8,254 nucleotides of DNA, taken from positions 1-8,254 of the forward strand of contig DASXTS010000099.1 of the NCBI GenBank assembly GCA_036505275.1. Direction: 5' to 3'. Below the pieces are notes generated by a model. That model searched no databases. It was not told the DNA's origin and saw only the letters and a list, made by a program, of their open reading frames with translations. Position numbers and translations under genes: made by a program. This document shows, in pieces, positions 1 through 6,955 of the stretch. How positions within the stretch are numbered: position 1 is the stretch's first letter; each line of letters opens with the position of its first letter. The DNA is from DASXTS01 sp036505275. GTDB taxonomy: Bacteria > Actinomycetota > Actinomycetes > Mycobacteriales > Pseudonocardiaceae.

Positions 1-435
1 CGGCGCAGCGGCAGCTGTCGCGCGTCGGACGCGTCAAGGCGACTCGTTTGCTTACGTTCTCCGTATCCGACGGAGAGGCAGGCATGGCCACCATTGCGCC
101 GGCGGAGGCGGCCCGATCCGCCGCCACGAACAACGAGCCAGTTCTGCCATCTTCCGGGTGAAAGACGTCGAGTTCCTCGGCTGGCCCGATGGAACGATGG
201 TCGAGGGGCTCGACCCGGGGCCGACATGGCCGGTGCCATCTGCCGGCATCGTCCCGAGGTCATTGTCTCGATCAACGTCCGGGACACGTGGGACGGGGGC
301 AGCTGGAACCACTCCGATCATCGAGCCGTCGGCCGAGCACTCCTCGACGCGGTGCGCGACGCGTCCAGTCCGTGGGTGTTCCCGGACCACGGCCGGGCGT
401 GGCACGGCGTCCGCTCGCTGGCGCGGTCAGCAGCT
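1..435 (+). pseudogene. Degraded PIG-L/LmbE-family deacetylase (5' end outside window)
   Basis: No single frame is a gene here, but three successive plus-strand frames together read like a PIG-L family N-acetylglucosaminyl-type deacetylase, the zinc hydrolase family that includes MshB-like enzymes. Frame 3 gives SVSDGEAG (about 60-83). Frame 2 gives RRHEQRASSAIF and VEFLGWPDGTM (about 119-200). Frame 1 gives HRPEVIVSI and WNHSDHRAVGRALLDAV (about 244-351) and ends near WVFPDHGRAWHGVR. The WNHxDHRAVG and FLGxPDG blocks are family hallmarks. Each change of frame fits loss of one base, near 116 and near 215-220. The metal-binding HPDDE block would lie left of the window. The usual C-terminal 70 or so residues are absent: homology fades at about 430, just before the stop of the convergent peroxidase gene. 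Two shifts plus a truncation make a real pseudogene more likely than sequencing error, though error cannot be excluded. Confidence 0.68.
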
Positions 436-1332
436 TCACGCTTCCGTCGCAATAGAGATTTTCGCCAGGTCGTCGAGCGCGGGAACGAAGTAGTAGGCGC
501 CGGTGAGGGGTCGCGCGTAACGGGTAAGTGCGTCACGTTCGCCGGTGACGCCGGCCATGCTTTCGAGCATCGCGTGCAGTGGCTGCCGGGCCGGGCTGAA
601 GCCGACGAACATGGTGCCGTGGTTGAGCACCGAGCCGTACGGGGTGTTGCGCCGGAAGATGTGTCCGAACTGATCCTGATCGGTGCGCGCGGCGTGGGAG
701 GTGGTCGGCCGGTCGTCGAGCTCGATGCTGTCGAGCTTGGTCCGGCCGATCACACGTTCCTGGTCGGCATCGGGCAGCCCCATCCAGGACGCGGCGTCGT
801 GTTCCCATTTCTGGAGCAGGAGCACGGTCCCGCCGGCTCCGGGCGCGCCGTCGGGAATGAGCACCATCGACGGCGCGGTGGAAAGCGACGGGTTCTCGGT
901 TCCGTCGATGAATCCGGTGAGGTCCAGGTCGCGGTGGTAGGACCAGCCGACGGTTTCGTCGACGAGCACGGCCGTGCCGCTCAGCGCGTCGACGAGGGCG
1001 AGGGAAACGTCGAAGACCACGTCGTAGCTGGCACCGGCGACCCACATCACCAGGTCGTGCTGGGTGGCCGGCATGGTGTAACCGTCGCGGCCGACCACGG
1101 GTGCCTCGAAGCCGGCGGCGTCCCGGGGAACCTGGGCCGGAGCGACTGCGGCCCACAGTTCCGGACCGATCCCGATCACCAGGTTGACGCCGCCCATCGT
1201 CGTCCGCGGCTCGGACACCCCGGCCGCCGCGGCCACCATGGTGACCGGCTCGGCGCCGGGGGCGAGATCAAACTCCAGGTAGGCGTGCGCGAGGGTGCCA
1301 AGGGCGAAGATCCCGGCCTGGGGCAACGGCAT
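436..1332 (-). CDS. DyP-type haem peroxidase (YfeX-like, class P/B)
   Basis: Dye-decolorising peroxidase: a haem b enzyme that uses hydrogen peroxide to oxidise dyes, phenolics or other donors, probably cytoplasmic because no signal peptide is visible. In the 298-residue form, the signature GFIDGTENP lies at 140-148 with catalytic Asp143, the proximal haem ligand is His213 in TTSHAARTD, and the distal Arg is Arg227 in HIFRRNTPYG. RWEH-like QKWEHD, ERVIGRTK and the C-terminal TGAYYFVP also match YfeX and mycobacterial DyP proteins. Length is normal. I chose the ATG at 1332 (MPLPQAGIFALG) because a GGAG lies 6 nt before it; an in-frame ATG at 1344 has a weaker site and would add four residues. 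The C-terminus ends just after the fold, without the Gly/Ser/Leu/Ile-rich encapsulin-loading tail, and no encapsulin gene follows, so an encapsulated role is unlikely. It is divergent from the tautomerase gene. Confidence 0.95.
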   Translation of the reverse strand: MPLPQAGIFALGTLAHAYLEFDLAPGAEPVTMVAAAAGVSEPRTTMGGVNLVIGIGPELWAAVAPAQVPRDAAGFEAPVVGRDGYTMPATQHDLVMWVAGASYDVVFDVSLALVDALSGTAVLVDETVGWSYHRDLDLTGFIDGTENPSLSTAPSMVLIPDGAPGAGGTVLLLQKWEHDAASWMGLPDADQERVIGRTKLDSIELDDRPTTSHAARTDQDQFGHIFRRNTPYGSVLNHGTMFVGFSPARQPLHAMLESMAGVTGERDALTRYARPLTGAYYFVPALDDLAKISIATEA

Positions 1333-1396
1333 GGTCAGCTCCATATCGCTCGTTCATGCGATGTCGGCGCCATTGCGGCGCTGCGACCCTACGGCC
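1333..1396. promoter_or_regulatory. Shared divergent regulatory region, peroxidase/tautomerase, with inverted repeats
   Basis: Only 64 bp lie between the preferred peroxidase start and the tautomerase start, so both promoters and any operator must sit here or inside the coding ends. Two inverted repeats are visible: atcgc/gcgat (1345-1349 and 1358-1362, 8-nt spacer), and gcgcc-attgc-ggcgc (1367-1381), which extends by one wobble and one C-G pair to 1365-1383. The second would form a hairpin in the tautomerase leader 13 nt before its ATG. A TANNNT-type -10 match for the peroxidase (TAGGGT on the minus strand, 1391-1386) is present but has no good -35. Promoter placement is inference. Confidence 0.35.
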
Positions 1397-1831
1397 ATGC
1401 CAATGATCGATGTCTACGCCCGCTCCGCCACGTTCGTGGACAAGCACCAGCTCGCTGTCGATCTTGCGACGACCCTGATGGCGATCGAGGGCGTGCCGAA
1501 CATTCCGATGTTCCGTAAGAACACTGCCGCCTTCATCCACGAGCTGGCTGCCGACAGCCTCGGCAACGTCGACGGCGACAGCACCTACGTCCGGGTCCAG
1601 GTCCTCACCAACGCGGGCGCCCTCGACCGGGACAAGCAGCTTGCGGTCGTCGCACAGCTGACGGCTCTCGTCGCGGCGGCGGGCGACGATGAGAGCCTGG
1701 CCGAGCGCACCTGGGTGCTGCTGACCGAGGCTCCGGACGGCGGATGGGGCTTGCGCGGTCATGCCAACACGAACGAGGAACTGATCCAGGCGGCCCGCGC
1801 CGAAATCGCCCAACTGTCGGCCACGGATTGA
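1397..1831 (+). CDS. Tautomerase-superfamily protein
   Basis: A 144-residue protein starting MPMIDVYARS. In the tautomerase superfamily (4-oxalocrotonate tautomerase, MIF, cis-CaaD) the initiator Met is removed and Pro becomes the N-terminal catalytic base; Pro2 is in exactly that place, which decides the ATG at 1397 over the open frame that continues upstream. Length and layout suggest two beta-alpha-beta units in one chain: residues 1-50, and about 65-140 (VRVQVLTNAG, a helix DKQLAVVAQLTALVAAA, then TWVLLTEAPDGGWGLRG). The TWVLLTEAxxGGWG block is typical of the longer actinobacterial 'tautomerase family protein' group. Substrate is unknown; relatives catalyse keto-enol isomerisation or dehalogenation. 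No strong Shine-Dalgarno is seen. Divergent from the peroxidase and convergent with the LAL regulator, with a hairpin terminator right after the stop. Confidence 0.88.
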   Translation: MPMIDVYARSATFVDKHQLAVDLATTLMAIEGVPNIPMFRKNTAAFIHELAADSLGNVDGDSTYVRVQVLTNAGALDRDKQLAVVAQLTALVAAAGDDESLAERTWVLLTEAPDGGWGLRGHANTNEELIQAARAEIAQLSATD

Positions 1832-1835
1832 CTAG

Positions 1836-1868
1836 CGCTCGGCGGATCCGGCGGGACACCGCCGAGCG
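1836..1868. terminator. Hairpin terminator between convergent genes
   Basis: A perfect 10-bp inverted repeat, cgctcggcgg (1836-1845) and ccgccgagcg (1859-1868), with a 13-nt loop, begins four bases after the tautomerase stop. It lies in the 126-bp gap before the end of the convergent LAL gene. There is no T-run on either side, so it resembles the GC-rich hairpin terminators without a U-tract that are common in actinobacteria. It could serve both directions. Confidence 0.6.
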
Positions 1869-1957
1869 GTCCTCGCCGCCGGCGTCGCGTTGCTGGGCGC
1901 TCCGGCCGGTGACCTGGTCGGACATGACCCTCGCCGGTACCGCTCCTGGCTGAGGAC

Positions 1958-4752
1958 CTAGTGCCGCTCGACGATGCGGGTCAGGTCCACTCGGGAGCTG
2001 ATGCCGAGCTTGTCGAAGACGTGGCGCAGGTGCGTGTTGACCGTGTGCGGCGAAACGAAGAGCCGGTTGGCGATGGTTCGGTTGGTACAGCCCGCGGCCG
2101 CAAGTCGGGCGACCCGGAGTTCCGCGTCGGTCAGCGCGTGCCAGCCCACCTTCGGGCGATCCAACGACCGAACCCGCCGTCGCACGCCCAATTCGCGGAG
2201 TCGCTGCCGCACCCTGGCCGCGTCATGGGTGGCGCCGGCGTCGGCGTAGATCCGCAGGACGCGATCGAACGCCGTGATCGCCCCGGCGCGGTCCCCGTCG
2301 GCCAGCTCGGCACAGCCTAGATCCTCAACAGCGGCCGCCAGGGCCAGCGGCCGCGGGCCGGTGGCTAGCATGGCGGCCGCCCGCTCAATGTCCTCTGTGG
2401 ACTCGCGGAGCAGGCCCCGTGCGTGGGCGGCGATTCCGGCCAGGGACGGCACCTTCGGGTTGAGTTCGTGCCGTTGCTGTGCGCCAACGGTGACGGCGCA
2501 AGCGAGCTCTTCGTCGCCGGCGGCAAGGGCGATGCGTACCAGTAACGGGTCGTCGGCGGCTTCCAGCGGGAAGAGCGGAAACAGCGACAGCCGCTCCTCC
2601 TTGCCCAGTGCGCACAGCCATTCGTGGGCCTGCGCCGGGTCGCCGAGCGCCATGGCCTGGGCGGCGAGGTACCAGGCGGCGAGCCTGCGCACGACCGGAG
2701 CGCTCGTGCGCAGCATGATCTTGGCGATCTCGGCGACGTCGTTGGCGCCGCGCTCGTCGCCGAGGTGGAGCTTGACGCGGCCGAGCGCGACGACCGCGGC
2801 GGCGTCCAACACGCCGACGATCTGATGGGCGTCGGCAGGCTGGAACCGGCCCTCCAGTGCCGCGTTGGCCTCGTCGAGGCGTCCGAGTTGGAGCAGGTGC
2901 CGGCCTTTCCAGCACTCGAAGACGTGGATGGCCCAGTGCTGCCGATCGCGATGCGCGGATGCCATACCGTCCTCGGCGACGGCGTCGGCTTCCTCGAAAC
3001 GGTCGAGCGCGGACAATATCCACGAGCGGAAGCTATGGGTGAGGCGTTCTCGCGGATCGTCGAAACTGGCCAATTGCTCCCGGTCGACGCCGTCGAGCAG
3101 CCGCAGTGCGGAATCGAAGCGACCGAGCTGGTATTCCATCGCCGAGCGGGCGATCTGGAATATGTGGCGCGCCGCGAGATCGGTACTCGCGGATACCCCC
3201 GCGTGCACCTCGGCCTCGGTGTGGCCTCGGTGGCGAGACCCTCCTCGAGCCGACCGGCGACCATGAAATTATGAAACAACGACGCCCACAGCCGCGCGCG
3301 CAGGTCGACCGAGAGGCCGGCCAACGAGAGCGCTTGCCGCGCGTTGTCGGCACGATCATCCGCGGAAATGGTGAACATTCCGGCGAGGCTCAACCGTACT
3401 TCGGCTTCCTGTTCGGCCGGCAGGCTTTGCCGCAATACGCGGTCGGCGAATGCCCGCGCTTCCGCACTCCGCCCGGCAGCAAACAGCGACACGGTGCGCC
3501 TGGCCACCAACTGCCCACGCAGAAAGTGCCGGGGCGGAGCCAACGACAGGGCCGCGTTCGCGATGTCGGCCGACGCGCTGGGGTCGGTCACGCCGAGCGC
3601 TTCGGCCGCATCCGCGAGCGCGCGAACCGCTGTGATATCACCGGGTTCGGCGCTCTCCGCCAGTTGGGTGGCGACCTCGACAGGCAGCGCGCCGCCGGCT
3701 AGGAGCACGTCGGCGGCCTGCCGGTCGAGTCCGCGGCGGACGGCCGCGGGTGCCGCGCCGCGGACCGCTTCCCGAGCCAGGTCGTGCTGAAAAGCGAGGC
3801 GACCGCCGACCTCGACGAAAACGCCGGCGTCGATGGCCTCCCGAATGGGCCGCACGAGGTCGGCAATCGGAACTCCGGCCATTGTGGCGATTTGGTGGAG
3901 CGTGAATTGGCGCGCCAACGACGCGGCCACGGTCACGGCTTGTTCGGCGGTGGGCGTGATGCGGGAAAGGCGTCGCCGCATGCCGTCTTCGAGCCGATGC
4001 GGGACGCGATGCTCCACCATTCTCGCCCGGCCATCGACCACGGAAACCAGCCGCTCGTCACGCAGCCCGGCCAGAAGATCTACGACAAGAAAAGGGTTGC
4101 CCCGCACGTCGGCCAGGGTCCGAAGCAGGTCCCCTCCGGCGGGGGCGCCGAGCACGTCCGCAGCCAGCTCGGCGACCGCCGACGCAGGCAGCGGGGTCAG
4201 CCGAATTGTGGCTGCTCCACCGGTTGCCAGGTCGGCCAATGCCCGCCGAATTTGCGGTGCGCCTTGATTCGGCCGGGCCGCGATCAGCCACGCGACCGGC
4301 AGCGACGCCAACCACTGCGTCAGCATTCGCAACGCGAAGCCGCATCCCACATCCGCCCACTGCATGTCATCCAGGCACACCAGCAGCGGTTGCCGCAGCG
4401 CCGCACGTTCCAGGAGCGACTGCACATCGTGGAGGAGCCAGAACCGTTCCTCGCGGGCGGCGTCGCGCCCCCCGAGGGTGCTGCGGTCGAGCAACGGCTC
4501 ACGCCCGCCGAACAGCGCCTCCATGATCACGGCCAGCTCCACCGCGCTGTGTCCCGGTTCCGCGGCACCCAGCCCGGTGCGGAACGAGCGTTCGCGGGCC
4601 GTTGCCGCCGCTTCAGTGAGCAGCCGGGTCTTTCCGAGCCCGGCGTCGCCTTCGATGATCACGACCGCGCCAGCCCCGCCACGAACCTGGTCGAGCAATT
4701 CGGTGATCAGCGCCAACTGCTCGTCCCGACCCCGGATCGGAGACACGATCAT
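1958..4752 (-). pseudogene. LAL-type AAA ATPase/LuxR transcriptional regulator, frame broken by an 11-bp duplication
   Basis: Large ATP-binding LuxR (LAL/MalT-like) regulator, a STAND-type transcription activator. It starts at ATG 4752 (MIVSPIRGRDEQ) with GGGAG 5 nt upstream. Walker A is GDAGLGKT at residues 35-42 and Walker B is LLVCLDDMQWAD at 123-134. The first frame runs to about residue 508 (GRLEEGLATEA). The rest is in another minus frame ending at 1958: a helical, TPR-like region and a LuxR HTH in the last 60 residues (LTDAELRVARLAAAG, NRLFVSPHTVNTHLRHVFDK, LGISSR). The break sits at two tandem 11-bp units (3211-3221, 3222-3232). Removing one unit joins the frames as ATEAEVHAG and gives exactly 928 codons with stop, the usual LAL size. 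As it stands, the ATPase half would be made without a DNA-binding domain; a GTG at 3208 could start a separate 416-residue C-terminal piece. Gene identity is near certain. Whether the break is biological or a sequencing error is open. Confidence 0.9.
3211..3232. repeat. 11-bp tandem duplication causing the LAL frameshift
   Basis: Plus-strand units cggcctcggtg (3211-3221) and tggcctcggtg (3222-3232) match at 10 of 11 positions. Eleven bases is not a multiple of three, and the frame switch of the LAL regulator maps exactly here. Deleting either unit restores a continuous reading frame with family-typical sequence on both sides. Confidence 0.8.
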
Positions 4753-4815
4753 CGCAACTCCCAGTCGGTCGTCCGCAGTGTTGCGCGCACCGACCCCACG
4801 CAGCATATTCGTGCT
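4753..4815. promoter_or_regulatory. Divergent promoter/operator region, LAL regulator and AraC regulator
   Basis: This 63-bp gap separates the two divergent regulator genes. For the AraC gene a sigma70-like promoter is visible: ttgcgc (4781-4786), a 17-bp spacer, then catatt (4804-4809). Six bases later comes the A of the ATG at 4816, which predicts a leaderless transcript and explains why no Shine-Dalgarno precedes that ATG. An inverted repeat gtcggt/accgac (4764-4769 and 4789-4794, 19-bp spacer) brackets the -35 box, with its right arm inside the spacer, and is a candidate operator. The LAL gene has GGGAG (minus strand) before its ATG, but I see no convincing promoter for it. Confidence 0.45.
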
Positions 4816-5712
4816 ATGGGTCAACCGGAGAGTCCTAACCCGCCGGTATCGTTTGCAGATCGTCCGAACGGAGCCGGCCCCGTCGATCTGCTGTCCACGG
4901 TGCTCCGTACGGTCCGCGTGTCCGGGCACGAAGTCACCGAGTTGGCGGCCCAGCCGCCCTCCATATGGCCGCAGCCCGACGGTCTGGGCGCGATCCACTT
5001 CGTGGAGCGCGGCGAGGTGTACGTCGAAGCCCGGGGAACCGCACGGCATGTCCTGCGCCCCGGCGACATGGCGTTGATCCCGGCCGCACGTCCGCACGTC
5101 CTGCGGGTCAGCGAAGCGGATACGCGGTGGTTGACCGGAACGTTCGTCTTCGACGGGGCAACCGGAAACCGTTTGCTCGCCGAGCTGCCCTCGATCATCG
5201 CGTTCGAAGGGCTGCGCGAGCGCGGCTACGAGTGGTTCGACGTGAGCTACCGATTGATGGCAAAGGAGCGCAACGATCCCACACCCGGCGCCGCGGTCAT
5301 GATCTCGAGGATCCTGGATCTGATGTATATCCAGCTGTTGCGGGTGTGGGCCACGTCCGCCGAAGGCAGCCCGGGATGGCTGCGCGCGGGCATGGACCCA
5401 GACGTCGGCCGGGTGCTTGACGCCATCCACGCCGACCCCGCCCGCGCCTGGTCGTATGCCGAGATGACCCGGCTCGCGAACCTGTCGCGGACTACGTTCA
5501 CTGAGCGGTTCACCCGCCTGCTCGGCCTGCCACCGATGACCTACCTGACCGAGCTCAGAATGGAGCTGGCCCGCGACCTGCTGCTCGGCTCGACCGATAC
5601 GGCAAAGCAGATCGCGCGCCGCACCGGATACGCATCCGACGCCGCCTTCAACCGCGCCTTCACCAAGCACCACAGTCGTTCGCCCGCCCAGTGGCGACGC
5701 GAAAACGCCTAA
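4816..5712 (+). CDS. AraC-family transcriptional regulator with N-terminal cupin domain
   Basis: A 298-residue one-component regulator. Residues about 22-145 form the cupin-type sensor seen in the AraC-like Cupin_6 group: GPVDLLSTVLRTVRVSG, IHFVERGEVYVE, LRPGDMALIPAARPHVL. Residues about 195-297 form the double helix-turn-helix AraC domain. Its first helix pair is WSYAEMTRLANLSRTTFTER and the second is IARRTGYASDAAFNRAFTKH, followed by the family-closing SPAQWRR. The ligand is unknown; proteins of this kind usually activate a neighbouring gene. The ATG at 4816 was chosen because the promoter elements end six bases before it and the divergent LAL gene starts only 63 bp away; the frame is open far upstream but that part is antisense to LAL. 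The same-strand alpha/beta hydrolase 84 bp downstream is the obvious target or operon partner. Confidence 0.92.
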   Translation: MGQPESPNPPVSFADRPNGAGPVDLLSTVLRTVRVSGHEVTELAAQPPSIWPQPDGLGAIHFVERGEVYVEARGTARHVLRPGDMALIPAARPHVLRVSEADTRWLTGTFVFDGATGNRLLAELPSIIAFEGLRERGYEWFDVSYRLMAKERNDPTPGAAVMISRILDLMYIQLLRVWATSAEGSPGWLRAGMDPDVGRVLDAIHADPARAWSYAEMTRLANLSRTTFTERFTRLLGLPPMTYLTELRMELARDLLLGSTDTAKQIARRTGYASDAAFNRAFTKHHSRSPAQWRRENA

Positions 5713-5734
5713 GGATCACGTGTTCGTGCGATCC
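5713..5734 (+). terminator. Hairpin directly after the AraC stop codon
   Basis: Arms ggatcacg (5713-5720) and cgtg-cg-atcc (5725-5734) pair as eight base pairs with a two-base bulge and a tgtt tetraloop. It starts on the base after the TAA. With no T-run it could be a weak terminator, an attenuating element between regulator and hydrolase, or an operator for the AraC protein. The roles cannot be told apart from sequence. Confidence 0.35.
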
Positions 5735-5796
5735 GTCGAGCCGGCGGTCGCTCCTAGCGTCGGATTGTCGTTCTCGTGCCGCACAAAGGAGCAGCC

Positions 5797-6477
5797 ATGC
5801 CGACCAAACCGGGCATCGTGTTCGCCCACGGGCTGTGGGCCGACGGTTCGTGCTTCAGCAAGCTGATCACCCCTTTGCAGGCGGAGGGATTCGAGGTGGC
5901 GGCCTCACAACACAGTCTCGACAGCCTCGACGGTGACATCACCATGGTGATCCGGACGCTGGGACGGGTCAGCAGCCCGATCCTGCTCGTCGGCCATTCC
6001 TACGGCGGCACCCTGATCACCGCCGCGGGCACCGATGACCGCGTCGCCGGGCTGGTCTACATCGCCGCACTCGCCCCCGACGAAACCGAAACCTCGCAGA
6101 GCCAGCAAGACAAGTTCCCCGTCACGGATGTGTTCAACTACATCGACGTCACGGACGGGCGCATCTGGTTGCGCCCGGATGGCGTGCCGTGCTTCGCAGG
6201 GGATCTACCGGAATCGGAGCAGAGGCTCGTCTGGGCGACGCAGATGGTGCCGGACCCGGGCCTGTTCAGCCAGAAAGCGGAAGGCACCGCCTGGCGGTCA
6301 AAGCCGAGCTGGTACATCGTGGCCAACAACGACCGAACCGTCCACCCCGAACTCCAACGAGCCGCCGCGCAGCGCATGGGCGCCAAGACCTTCGACGTCG
6401 ACAGCAGCCACGTCCCCATGCTGTCCCGCCCCGACTTCGTCCTCGACGTCATCCGCACCGCCGCGGACTCGATCTAG
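5797..6477 (+). CDS. Alpha/beta-fold hydrolase (esterase-like)
   Basis: A 226-residue alpha/beta hydrolase of the compact esterase type, with no lid insertion, signal peptide or membrane segment, so probably cytoplasmic. The oxyanion-hole motif is FAHGLW at 9-14, the nucleophile elbow is GHSYGG at 66-71 with Ser68, and the likely acid is Asp179 in NNDRTVHP, with His205 in SSHVPMLSRP completing the triad. The order and spacing match the single-domain family with GHSYGG elbows that includes EstC-like and methylesterase-like proteins; the substrate is not predictable. The ATG at 5797 is fixed by AAAGGAG (5785-5791) with a 5-nt spacer, one of the best ribosome sites in the window. A TANNNT box, tagcgt at 5755-5760, could be a -10 for an internal promoter but lacks a clear -35. 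The gene follows the AraC regulator in the same direction, suggesting co-transcription or direct activation. Confidence 0.93.
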   Translation: MPTKPGIVFAHGLWADGSCFSKLITPLQAEGFEVAASQHSLDSLDGDITMVIRTLGRVSSPILLVGHSYGGTLITAAGTDDRVAGLVYIAALAPDETETSQSQQDKFPVTDVFNYIDVTDGRIWLRPDGVPCFAGDLPESEQRLVWATQMVPDPGLFSQKAEGTAWRSKPSWYIVANNDRTVHPELQRAAAQRMGAKTFDVDSSHVPMLSRPDFVLDVIRTAADSI

Positions 6478-6571
6478 TTTCAGCCGACCGCCGGGCTCGT
6501 CACCGCAGCCGTGACCTCGCCCTGCTGCTTCGCTGCGTCCCCACCCAACGCAGCGCCTGGAAGTCCGCGCC

Positions 6572-6874
6572 TCACTGGGAACCGATGATCCTGTCACACA
6601 AGCGCCTGACCAGACTGTCGCAACCGCTGCAACACAAACTGTTGATCTCTGCCGACCGGCACCGGCTCCAGTCCGCGCCTGGTTCGAGCGAGCGGATGAT
6701 CGGATGAGACGTGGCGTGGTGATGCGCGGTCGCGTGGCGGTGGGGGAGTCGTAGCAGCAGCCGACGTGACCGCAGGTGAGCCAGATCTGTAGGTGCAGCC
6801 AATGCTGGCCTCCTGAAGCCGTGAGCACTGGCCGAGGACGCCGGGAACTCGGTCACCGCCGCCATCCCCGACAC
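6572..6874 (-). pseudogene. Fossil of a UBP-type zinc-finger protein
   Basis: Two minus-strand frames together recall a small actinobacterial ubiquitin-hydrolase-type (ZnF_UBP) zinc-finger protein. One frame gives ASGGQHWLHLQIWLTCGHVG followed by CC (about 6816-6755). The other gives PHRHATAHHHATSHPIIRS and LEPGADWSRC (about 6745-6660), matching the family pattern CGHVGCCD..P..HATxHFHxTGHPxxRSxEPGxDWxWC. A frame change near 6745-6755 separates them. In the second frame upstream, VTEFPASSASAHG (about 6856-6818) resembles the usual N-terminal part, but the expected CxxC zinc pair after it is lost and reads GFRRP, so another indel near 6815 is likely. Zinc-binding Cys and His residues survive in pieces. 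The second frame stops at 6572. Intact relatives are about 80-100 residues, so this is a nearly complete but inactivated copy. The family's bacterial function is poorly known. Confidence 0.68.
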
Positions 6875-6955
6875 CGGGCGTCAACGACGGATCCGGCGCG
6901 CCAATCCGCACCCGCCGCCGACCAACACCCCGGCCGCCCAGTACCCTGCCCACCA

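Noticed and set aside
1295..1396. Upstream extension of the tautomerase frame to 1295
   Set aside because: It overlaps the divergent peroxidase start and would bury Pro2, the expected N-terminal catalytic residue.
94..1518. Long plus-strand open frame of 474 codons
   Set aside because: It is antisense to the well-supported peroxidase for most of its length and continues into the tautomerase gene in the wrong frame. Its composition is Arg/Gly/His-rich and only a short early part (PIG-L remnant) is meaningful.
3205..3235. Programmed -1 ribosomal frameshift joining the two LAL halves
   Set aside because: There is no slippery heptamer such as X XXY YYZ at the junction. The 11-bp tandem duplication explains the shift fully.
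3784..4815. Upstream extension of the AraC frame, giving a 642-residue protein
   Set aside because: The extra part is antisense to the LAL ATPase domain and has no recognisable domain. The promoter and family-typical length place the start at 4816.
4753..5673. Upstream extension of the LAL frame beyond 4752
   Set aside because: It is antisense to the AraC gene, and the ATG at 4752 has a strong ribosome site and a family-typical N-terminus.
6298..6828. Minus-strand open frame of 176 codons as a real gene
   Set aside because: About 180 bp is antisense to the hydrolase, and only its first 25 or so residues (zinc-finger piece) resemble a known family, which then continues in another frame.
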